Shown here in pieces: positions 1-6,085 of a DNA stretch of 6,085 nt. Numbering within the stretch: position 1 is the first letter of the stretch; the number at the start of each line of letters is the position of its first letter. The notes below the pieces were generated by a model that did not search any database, was not told where the DNA came from, and saw nothing but the letters and a program-made list of their open reading frames with translations. The translations under genes and the position numbers were made by a program. This DNA comes from an uncultured Oscillibacter sp. (GTDB taxonomy: Bacteria > Bacillota > Clostridia > Oscillospirales > Oscillospiraceae). The DNA lies in the NCBI GenBank assembly GCA_910577405.1, contig CAJTMG010000046.1, positions 1-6,085 of the forward strand. The letters are read 5' to 3'.

Positions 1-64
1 TGATGCTTCTATTCTATCACAGTCCTTTCTCCTTGTGTAGACACTATCTAAGAAATCGAAAAAA

Positions 65-88
65 GGACGGGACATTTTCCGGTGAGGA
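65..88 (+). repeat. Direct repeat, copy 1 (upstream of the M23 gene)
   Basis: This is the first copy of a two-copy direct repeat: GGACGGG, one extra A, then the 16-mer CATTTTCCGGTGAGGA. The second copy is at 396-418 inside the M23 gene and lacks the extra A. The 16-nt cores lie exactly 330 nt apart, so both are in the same reading frame. This copy lies in the leader of the M23 gene and ends in a purine-rich, Shine-Dalgarno-like GAGGAG. No function is known to me. Confidence 0.6.
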
Positions 89-116
89 GCGTCATAAGGT
101 GAAAGGAGACAAGAAT

Positions 117-122
117 GGAGGG
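117..122 (+). promoter_or_regulatory. Ribosome binding site deciding the M23 gene start
   Basis: GGAGGG lies 6 nt before the ATG at 129, a standard Shine-Dalgarno distance. It supports that ATG over two other in-frame options: the ATG at 3, whose upstream region is outside the window, and a GTG at 99, which has a GAGGAG 9 nt upstream. The same bases also fall within a three-codon mini-ORF at 115-126. Confidence 0.65.
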
Positions 123-128
123 ATAGCG

Positions 129-1130
129 ATGACTTCACGGCAGACGGGGCGGCGGCTTCGGAAGATCACGGGGCAGGGGAACAAGGGCAGGCTCCGGAGG
201 ACGGCGGGACAGTCGGAGAAGCGGAAGGCGTCGGGAGAAACGCGGCGTTTTGTACAGTTGATAGCCTGCGGGGGGATCTTTGTATTTCTGGTGGCGGCCA
301 AATTACTGCTTCCGGCGCGGATGGCGGAATTCAACGAGCGTCTCTCCGTACTGATGGCACAGAATATGGACGTGCAGGCGGTCTTCTCGGCGGTAGGACG
401 GGCATTTTCCGGTGAGGACCCGGCGGAGGCGGCAGAGGAGGTTTACGAAGCGGTTTTTCATCCACAGGCCCAACCAGCCGTAAAAAACCGGACGCTCCGG
501 CTCCATGACGGCGGCGCGCTGGCAACCTTGCAGCTCCATCGCGGAACCGAAGACCTGCCCGAATCCGCTGAACCGGAAGACAACGCGGCTCCGGAAGATA
601 CGCCCGAGTCTGTTCCGGAGGACGAGGACGGTACAAAATCAGATCCGGAACCTGCGGAGGACCCGGCGAGCATGGCCTACGTGCTGTATTCGGAGGAAAA
701 TCTGCCGGAAGGGGTAAGCATGGAGCAGGCGATACTGGATTTTGACTACACAACGCCGGTAATGGGTGTGCTGACGTCGGATTTTGGCTACCGGGAGCAT
801 CCAATCGAGGGCGAGGAACGGTTTCACTACGGAATAGACCTTGCGGCCAACAGCGGGACGGAAATCGACTGCTTCGCGGACGGCACGGTAACGGCGGCAG
901 GCGAGAGCAGCAGTTACGGGAAATACTGCATCGTAGGGCACGCGGGAGGCTATTCGACCCTGTACGCCCATTGCAGCCGGATTGTGGTCACGTCGGGCAC
1001 GCCGGTCAGCAGGGGGCAGAAGATTGCGGAGGTGGGAGAAACCGGCATGGCAACGGGTCCCCATCTGCATTTTGAACTGCACCAGGACGGCGGCTATCTG
1101 AATCCCATCTACTATGTTTCCACGCAGTAA
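129..1130 (+). CDS. Membrane-anchored M23 (LytM) metallopeptidase, SpoIVFA-like
   Basis: The predicted protein has 333 residues. It has a very basic N-terminus (about 1-40), one membrane segment (about 41-61), a coil-prone stretch, a strongly acidic Glu/Asp/Pro-rich linker (about 139-180), and a C-terminal M23 domain (about 209-328). The domain is complete: H233 and D237 (HYGID) and H314 (HLH) are the expected zinc ligands, and H281 (YAH) and H312 (HLH) the expected catalytic histidines. The topology is type II, with the peptidase domain outside the cytoplasm. The gene overlaps the M50 protease gene downstream by 17 nt, so the two are probably translated together. By position and layout it resembles SpoIVFA, which anchors and restrains SpoIVFB during sporulation. 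As I understand it, Bacillus SpoIVFA has a degenerate LytM domain, whereas this one looks active. It could instead be a cell wall endopeptidase. The start at 129 is chosen for its Shine-Dalgarno site; the frame is open back to an ATG at 3. The M23 fold is sure, the SpoIVFA role is inferred. Confidence 0.88.
   Translation: MTSRQTGRRLRKITGQGNKGRLRRTAGQSEKRKASGETRRFVQLIACGGIFVFLVAAKLLLPARMAEFNERLSVLMAQNMDVQAVFSAVGRAFSGEDPAEAAEEVYEAVFHPQAQPAVKNRTLRLHDGGALATLQLHRGTEDLPESAEPEDNAAPEDTPESVPEDEDGTKSDPEPAEDPASMAYVLYSEENLPEGVSMEQAILDFDYTTPVMGVLTSDFGYREHPIEGEERFHYGIDLAANSGTEIDCFADGTVTAAGESSSYGKYCIVGHAGGYSTLYAHCSRIVVTSGTPVSRGQKIAEVGETGMATGPHLHFELHQDGGYLNPIYYVSTQ
396..418 (+). repeat. Direct repeat, copy 2 (within the M23 gene)
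   Basis: This is the second copy of the repeat at 65-88: GGACGGG followed directly by CATTTTCCGGTGAGGA. It lies in the extracytoplasmic stretch between the membrane segment and the acidic linker and encodes roughly GRAFSGED. The upstream copy in the same frame would read DGTFSGEE. An exact 16-mer match plus seven flanking bases is unlikely by chance in 6 kb. Confidence 0.6.
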
Positions 1131-1716
1131 ATTGGAAGTAACGCCGGGTTTTGTACTCCTTACGGCATGGTTCGCTCTGGTGAACGGCGGCGGGGTGCTG
1201 ATGCTGGTCCTTGGCGCGTCAACTGTACACGAGTTGGGTCACTGGCTGGTACTGCGGCTTCTGGGCGCCCGCATCCAGGCATTCCGTCTGACCGCGCTGG
1301 GCGCCGAACTGACTGCAAACAGCGGCAGGCTTTCCTATGGCGGGGAACTTCTGGCAGTGCTGGCGGGTCCGGGGGCGAATCTGGCGGCGGCGCTGTTCAC
1401 TTCCCTGACCGTCCCAGATCGATGGCCGGAATTTATTGGCGTGAATCTGATCCTGGCCTGTTTCAATCTCCTGCCCATACGCCCGCTGGATGGTGGGAGG
1501 GCGGTCAAGCTGGCGGCTACCTGGCTGGCGGGTCCCGGTGCAGGCGACGTGGCGGCGCGTGTGGTATCCGGCCTGACTTCCAGCATTCTTGCCGTTCTTC
1601 TGGCCTGCGTGATTTATCAGACCCACGGTTCCCTTTGGCTGCTCCCCCCTCTCTTCGCCGCGGCGGGCATGGCCTTATCGGAACTCCATCCCAGAAAAAT
1701 GGTCTATAGCTTCTGA
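1114..1716 (+). CDS. M50 site-2-type intramembrane metalloprotease, SpoIVFB-like, no CBS domain
   Basis: This 200-residue, very hydrophobic protein has about five to six membrane segments (near 12-36, 45-50, 78-100, 106-121, 149-170 and 173-190). The zinc-binding motif HELGH is at 39-43, with E40 the catalytic glutamate. AGPGAN is at 84-89. The second active-site motif N118-LLP...LDGG supplies D126 as third zinc ligand. These are the hallmarks of peptidase family M50. SpoIVFB, the closest functional model, releases sigma-K from its pro-form at the forespore membrane late in sporulation. Bacillus SpoIVFB is longer (close to 290 residues) because of a C-terminal nucleotide-binding CBS domain. 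Here the protein stops soon after the last membrane segment and only the terminator follows. The ATG lies inside the end of the M23 gene with no good Shine-Dalgarno site, which points to translational coupling. The family is certain; the substrate is inferred. Confidence 0.9.
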   Translation: MFPRSKLEVTPGFVLLTAWFALVNGGGVLMLVLGASTVHELGHWLVLRLLGARIQAFRLTALGAELTANSGRLSYGGELLAVLAGPGANLAAALFTSLTVPDRWPEFIGVNLILACFNLLPIRPLDGGRAVKLAATWLAGPGAGDVAARVVSGLTSSILAVLLACVIYQTHGSLWLLPPLFAAAGMALSELHPRKMVYSF

Positions 1717-1756
1717 ACAATCGGCCTTATCCCAGTATTTGGGTCAAAAAACAGAA

Positions 1757-1796
1757 AAAAGGACTGCCGCGGATAACCAACGGCAGTCCTTTTATT
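1757..1796. terminator. Bidirectional intrinsic terminator
   Basis: A perfect GC-rich stem pairs GGACTGCCG (1761-1769) with CGGCAGTCC (1781-1789). Four A-T pairs extend it to 13 bp around an 11-nt loop. On the plus strand it is followed by TTTTATT, and on the minus strand by TTTTTTCTGTTTTTT. It starts 40 nt after the M50 stop and lies 14 nt beyond the tuf stop, so it can end both convergent transcripts. The T-run is better on the tuf side. Confidence 0.93.
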
Positions 1797-1810
1797 ACAG
1801 GGGTTGAGAA

Positions 1811-3012
<1,202 letters not shown>

Positions 3013-3013
<1 letters not shown>

Positions 3014-3040
3014 TTGTAAGTCCTCCTAACAATTTACAAA
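3013..3040 (-). promoter_or_regulatory. tuf ribosome binding site displayed in a hairpin loop
   Basis: On the minus strand TTTGTAA (3034-3040) can pair with TTACAAA (3013-3019), a 7-bp AT-rich stem. The 14-nt loop holds the Shine-Dalgarno AGGAGGA (3021-3027). The last base of the stem is the A of the tuf start codon. The pairing is visible in the sequence; a regulatory effect is only a possibility. Confidence 0.4.
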
Positions 3041-3075
3041 ATCCAATGGCGGCAGCGCGACATATAGCACTGCTT

Positions 3076-3104
3076 ATTGTACAATATTTCGCCCGGAAAA
3101 TCAA
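3076..3104 (-). promoter_or_regulatory. Sigma-A-type promoter for tuf
   Basis: On the minus strand TTGATT (3099-3104) is the -35 box and TACAAT (3076-3081) the -10 box, separated by exactly 17 nt. Each hexamer differs from the consensus by two or fewer bases. A-rich sequence just upstream (3105-3120) resembles an UP element. Transcription would begin near 3068-3071, giving tuf a leader of about 55 nt. It lies entirely in the fusA-tuf gap, so tuf can be made independently of the upstream operon. The -10 box sits inside the 12-bp palindrome TATTGTACAATA (3075-3086). Confidence 0.8.
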
Positions 3105-3149
3105 TCCTTTTTTGCGATTTCCTGGATTCTGTATTTCCGCGCGAAAAAA

Positions 3150-5252
3150 TCAATTGGGCTTTACGCGGGTTTCGACAATTTTGTTCTGAATATTCTTGGG
3201 AATTTCGATATAATGACTGGGTTCCATGGTATACTGGCCGCGGCCCTGGGTACGGGACCGGAGGTCGGTAGCGTAGCCGAACATCTCAGCCAGGGGCACA
3301 TGGGCGTCAATCTGCTGCGCGCCGGGACGGGCTTCCAGCTGAATGATCTGCCCGCGGCGGCTATTGAGATCACCGATCACGTCGCCCATATACTCGTCAG
3401 GCACGATCACGGAAACCTTCATAATGGGCTCCAGCAAGGTAGCGTCGGCTTTCCGGCAGGCTTCCTTGAAGGCCATGGAACCGGCAATCTTGAAGGCCAT
3501 TTCGGAGGAGTCCACCTCGTGGTAAGAGCCGTCGTAAAGGGTAACCTTCACGTCCACCACAGGGAATCCGGCCACGATGCCAGCGTTCATAGCGCCCTGG
3601 ATACCGGCGTCAACGGCAGGGATATACTCTTTGGGAATCGAACCGCCCACGATGGCGTTGACAAACTCGTAACCCTTGCCGGACTCGTTGGGTTCCACGC
3701 GGATTTTGACATGACCATACTGGCCCTTGCCGCCGGACTGACGGGCATACTTGGTATCCTGCTCCACGGTCTTCTTGATGGTTTCCTTGTAGGCCACCTG
3801 AGGCGCGCCCACGTTGGCCTCCACCTTGTATTCCCGCAGCAGACGGTCCACGATAATCTGGAGGTGCAGCTCGCCCATACCGGCAATAATGGTCTGACCG
3901 GTTTCCTCATCGGTAAAGGTCTTGAAGGTGGGGTCCTCTTCCGCCAGCTTGATCAGGCCAACGGTCATTTTCTCCTGACCGGCCTTGGTCTTGGGTTCAA
4001 TGGCCACCCGGATTACAGGCTCAGGGAACTCCATGGACTCCAGGATAACAGGAGCCTTCTCATCACAGAGGGTATCGCCGGTGGTGGTATTCTTCAGACC
4101 GATCACGCCCGCGATATCGCCGGAATAGATGGTATCGATATCCTCCCGGTGATTGGCGTGCATCTGCAAAATACGGCCCACCCGTTCCCGATGGCCCTTG
4201 GTGGAATTCAGCACAGCGGTGCCGGTGTTGAGCTGGCCGGAGTAGACCCGGACGAAGCTCAGGCGTCCCACATAGGGGTCGGTCATAATCTTGAAAGCCA
4301 GGGCGGAGAAAGGAGCGCTGTCGTCGGAAGGCCGCTCCTCTTCCTCATCGGTCTTGGGGTTGACGCCCTTGATGGGAGGAATATCGGTCGGAGCGGGCAT
4401 ATAGTCCACGATTGCGTCCAGCATCTTCTGCACGCCCTTATTCTTATAGGACGTGCCGCAGGTCACAGGAACCATCTCGTTGGCAATGGTAGCCTTCCGG
4501 ATAGCGGCGCGGATTCGTTCCTGGGGAACCTCCTGGCCGTCCAGATACATTTCCATAATCTCTTCATCGAACATGGAAACGGCGTCCATCAGCTTTTCGT
4601 GGTACTCGTTGGCAAGGTCCACCATATCCTCGGGGATGGGTTCTATCCGCATATCCTTGCCCAAGTCGTCGTAATAGATATCGGCGTCCATTTCCACCAG
4701 GTCGATGATTCCCTTGAAGGTCTCCTCGCTGCCGATGGGGAGCTGAATGGGGACGGCGTTGCACTTGAGGCGTTCGTCCACCATATGCAGGACGTTGTAG
4801 AAATCCGCGCCCATGATATCCATCTTATTGACGTAGATCATCCGGGGGACCTTATAGTTATCGGCCTGACGCCAGACGGTTTCAGACTGAGGCTCCACGC
4901 CGCCTTTAGCGCAGAGGACCGTCACGGAGCCGTCCAGCACGCGGAGAGAGCGTTCCACCTCTACGGTGAAGTCCACGTGGCCCGGGGTGTCAATGATATT
5001 GATTCTGGTAGGCTTGAACTGATTCTTGGAACCAGACCAGTAGCAAGTGGTAGCGGCGGAAGTGATGGTAATGCCGCGCTCCTGCTCCTGGGCCATCCAG
5101 TCCATGGTTGCGGTGCCGTCGTGGGTCTCGCCAATCTTATAGTTCACGCCGGTGTAGAACAAGATCCGCTCGGTTGTGGTGGTCTTGCCTGCGTCGATGT
5201 GAGCCATAATGCCGATATTTCTTGTATTTTCCAGTGAAGTTTTTCTCGGCAT
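3150..5252 (-). CDS. fusA: Translation elongation factor EF-G
   Basis: This 700-residue GTPase moves tRNA and mRNA through the ribosome after peptide bond formation and helps recycle ribosomes with RRF. The G motifs are AHIDAGKT at 17-24, RGITI at 59-63, DTPGH at 88-92 and NKMD at 142-145. Domain II follows (MTDPYVGRLSFVRVYSG region). Domain III carries GMGELHLQI. Domain IV includes the conserved GSYHEVDSS loop, whose histidine reaches the decoding centre. Domain V ends the protein. Length and motif order are those of the main bacterial EF-G, not of a specialised paralogue or a tetracycline-protection protein. The ATG has AGGAGAA 8 nt upstream. The gene begins 18 nt after rpsG and ends 136 nt before tuf. 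Confidence 0.98.
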   Translation of the reverse strand: MPRKTSLENTRNIGIMAHIDAGKTTTTERILFYTGVNYKIGETHDGTATMDWMAQEQERGITITSAATTCYWSGSKNQFKPTRINIIDTPGHVDFTVEVERSLRVLDGSVTVLCAKGGVEPQSETVWRQADNYKVPRMIYVNKMDIMGADFYNVLHMVDERLKCNAVPIQLPIGSEETFKGIIDLVEMDADIYYDDLGKDMRIEPIPEDMVDLANEYHEKLMDAVSMFDEEIMEMYLDGQEVPQERIRAAIRKATIANEMVPVTCGTSYKNKGVQKMLDAIVDYMPAPTDIPPIKGVNPKTDEEEERPSDDSAPFSALAFKIMTDPYVGRLSFVRVYSGQLNTGTAVLNSTKGHRERVGRILQMHANHREDIDTIYSGDIAGVIGLKNTTTGDTLCDEKAPVILESMEFPEPVIRVAIEPKTKAGQEKMTVGLIKLAEEDPTFKTFTDEETGQTIIAGMGELHLQIIVDRLLREYKVEANVGAPQVAYKETIKKTVEQDTKYARQSGGKGQYGHVKIRVEPNESGKGYEFVNAIVGGSIPKEYIPAVDAGIQGAMNAGIVAGFPVVDVKVTLYDGSYHEVDSSEMAFKIAGSMAFKEACRKADATLLEPIMKVSVIVPDEYMGDVIGDLNSRRGQIIQLEARPGAQQIDAHVPLAEMFGYATDLRSRTQGRGQYTMEPSHYIEIPKNIQNKIVETRVKPN

Positions 5253-5270
5253 AACTTCTTTTCTCCTAAC

Positions 5271-5741
5271 TTACCAGCGGAAGTGGGCGAAGGCTTTGTT
5301 GGCCTCGGCCTGCTTGTGCATATCTTCCCGCTTCTTGACTGCCGCGCCGGTATTATTGGCGGCATCCATGATTTCTCCGGCAAGACGTTCTGCCATAGTC
5401 CGCTCGCCTCTTGCGCGGGAGTAAGTGGTGAGCCAGCGCAGGGCCAGGGTGGTGCGCCGCGCGGGGCGGACCTCCATGGGGACCTGATAGTTGGCGCCGC
5501 CCACACGACGGGCCTTGACCTCCAGGTTGGGCATAATATTGTCCATCGCCTGGGTAAAGACCTCTACGGGGTCCTTGCCGGTTTTTTCCTTGATCTGCTC
5601 GAAGGCGCCGTAGACCACCTTTTGAGCCACGCCCTTCTTGCCGTCCAGCATCACGTTATTCACCAGACGGGTCACCAGCACGGAACCGTACATGGGATCG
5701 GGCAGAATTTCTCTCTTGGGAACATTACCTCTTCTGGGCAC
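5271..5741 (-). CDS. rpsG: 30S ribosomal protein S7 (GTG start)
   Basis: S7 binds the 3' major domain of 16S rRNA, nucleates assembly of the 30S head and contacts the E site. The product read from the GTG at 5739-5741 begins MPRRGNVPKREILPDP, the usual S7 N-terminus, and has 156 residues, the usual length. The rRNA-binding stretch KARRVGGANYQVPMEVRP lies at about 76-93, and the protein ends AFAHFRW. An in-frame ATG at 5757-5759 would add six residues (MKEGSI). That ATG lies against the AAGGAGGG Shine-Dalgarno site and has no site of its own at a good distance, so it is rejected. The gene follows rpsL after a 179-nt spacer and precedes fusA by 18 nt. Confidence 0.96.
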   Translation of the reverse strand: MPRRGNVPKREILPDPMYGSVLVTRLVNNVMLDGKKGVAQKVVYGAFEQIKEKTGKDPVEVFTQAMDNIMPNLEVKARRVGGANYQVPMEVRPARRTTLALRWLTTYSRARGERTMAERLAGEIMDAANNTGAAVKKREDMHKQAEANKAFAHFRW

Positions 5742-5748
5742 TATGCTT

Positions 5749-5756
5749 CCCTCCTT
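5749..5756 (-). promoter_or_regulatory. Ribosome binding site deciding the rpsG start
   Basis: AAGGAGGG on the minus strand sits 7 nt before the GTG at 5739-5741. It overlaps codons 2-4 of the longer frame that opens at the ATG 5757-5759, so it cannot serve that ATG. This fixes the GTG as the likely start of rpsG. Confidence 0.85.
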
Positions 5757-5786
5757 CATAATGACTCTATGATCTCATAGGTACTC

Positions 5787-5804
5787 GAAAGGCCGAAGCC
5801 CTCC
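5787..5804 (-). ncRNA. UUCG-capped hairpin in the rpsL-rpsG spacer
   Basis: On the minus strand GGAGGGC (5798-5804) pairs with GCCTTTC (5787-5793), including two G-U pairs, around a TTCG loop closed by C-G. This is the classic very stable tetraloop. No T-run follows, so it is not a terminator. It lies about 45 nt before the rpsG start. In Escherichia coli, S7 represses its own synthesis by binding the rpsL-rpsG spacer, so a similar role is possible here. I cannot show that S7 binds this hairpin. Confidence 0.45.
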
Positions 5805-5848
5805 GTTGTGGCCTGCCGAAGGTGCAATGCTCAATACTCTGTCATATG

Positions 5849-5883
5849 AAAAAACAGGGAACGGCATCTATATAAACCAGTTC
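5849..5883 (-). promoter_or_regulatory. Weak hairpin plus T-run after rpsL (possible partial terminator)
   Basis: On the minus strand GAACTGG (5877-5883) can pair with CCGTTC (5859-5864) as six pairs with one bulged T and a 12-nt loop. Four bases later a run of six T follows (5849-5854). The stem is short and the T-run is not directly adjacent, so it would be at best a leaky attenuator between rpsL and the rest of the operon. Confidence 0.2.
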
Positions 5884-5920
5884 GGCAAAGCGATTTCAGA
5901 CAGTGCGCCGCAAACGGTGC

Positions 5921-6085
5921 TTACTTGGACTTAGGCCGTTTTGCGCCGTACTTAGAGCGGGACTGCATCCGGCCGGACACGCCCTGGGTATCCAGAGTGC
6001 CGCGGATGATGTGGTACCGCACGCCGGGAAGGTCCTTGACACGGCCGCCGCGGATCATGACCACGGAGTGTTCCTGCAAAGAGTG
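5921..6085 (-). CDS. rpsL: 30S ribosomal protein S12, C-terminal part (cut by window edge)
   Basis: Only the last 54 codons and the TAA lie in the window; the gene continues beyond 6085. The visible part contains the S12 signature HSVVMIRGGRVKDLPGVRYH, then RGTLDTQGV and the basic tail RSKYGAKRPKSK. S12 forms part of the decoding centre of the 30S subunit. The aspartate of KDLPG is the residue that is methylthiolated in many bacteria. The lysine and proline of this loop, where streptomycin-resistance changes are known, have the ordinary wild-type form. Its place before rpsG, fusA and tuf is the usual str operon order. Confidence 0.97.
   Translation of the reverse strand, partial: HSLQEHSVVMIRGGRVKDLPGVRYHIIRGTLDTQGVSGRMQSRSKYGAKRPKSK

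Noticed and set aside
3..128. A 42-residue N-terminal extension of the M23 protein from the ATG at 3
   Set aside because: The ATG at 129 has a well-placed GGAGGG. The extension would put a second, unconvincing sequence ahead of a normal basic N-terminus and membrane segment. Bases before position 3 cannot be seen, so it is not fully excluded.
1731..1743. Small hairpin CCCA/TGGG upstream of the main terminator
   Set aside because: It has only four pairs and no T-run directly after; the strong stem at 1757-1796 explains termination.
3105..3149. Possible terminator after fusA formed by the T6 and A6 runs
   Set aside because: The T and A runs pair, but the next three bases on each side do not, so no stable GC stem precedes a T-run.
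3213..5237. A 674-codon open frame on the plus strand opposite fusA
   Set aside because: It is the mirror of a highly expressed gene with biased codon use. The product is rich in His, Gly, Leu and Val with no recognisable domain, and the fusA frame is beyond doubt.
5775..5867. A 30-codon minus-strand ORF in the rpsL-rpsG spacer (ATG at 5865-5867)
   Set aside because: It has no Shine-Dalgarno sequence before the ATG, and its composition looks random. A frame of this length is expected by chance in such a spacer.
5868..5900. Possible promoter after rpsL using TATATA/TATAGA as a -10 box
   Set aside because: No acceptable -35 hexamer lies 16-18 nt upstream.

Overview
The window carries the end of a Gram-positive str operon on the minus strand, facing a two-gene protease module on the plus strand. 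The base composition is fairly GC-rich, the Shine-Dalgarno sites are strong, the EF-G and EF-Tu sequences are Clostridia-like, and a sporulation-type membrane protease pair is present. Together these suggest a spore-forming Clostridia, perhaps Oscillospirales (Flavonifractor/Oscillibacter-like). The lineage is an inference from sequence style, not a database result.

Plus strand, 1-1716: a membrane-anchored M23 (LytM) metallopeptidase (129-1130) overlaps by 17 nt a small polytopic M50 intramembrane metalloprotease (1114-1716). The order, topology and motifs match the spoIVFA-spoIVFB pair. In Bacillus subtilis that pair sits in the outer forespore membrane, and SpoIVFB cleaves pro-sigma-K. Two things differ from the Bacillus model: the M23 domain keeps all its metal and catalytic residues, and the M50 protein ends without a CBS domain.

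Middle, 1717-1810: a strong hairpin with T-runs on both sides serves as a shared terminator for the convergent transcription units.

Minus strand, 6085-1811, in transcription order: rpsL (S12, only the last 54 codons in the window), a 179-nt spacer with RNA structure, rpsG (S7, best read from a GTG start), fusA (EF-G), a 136-nt spacer with a good sigma-A-type promoter, and tuf (EF-Tu). These encode two decoding/assembly proteins of the 30S subunit and the two elongation GTPases. The internal promoter would let tuf be expressed above the rest of the operon.

Most of the window is conserved core genome. I see no mobile element, CRISPR array, tRNA or rRNA, and no convincing new system. The items most worth a second look are the M23/M50 pair and its unusual 5' region, a spaced 23-nt direct repeat, the rpsG start, and the structured rpsL-rpsG spacer.
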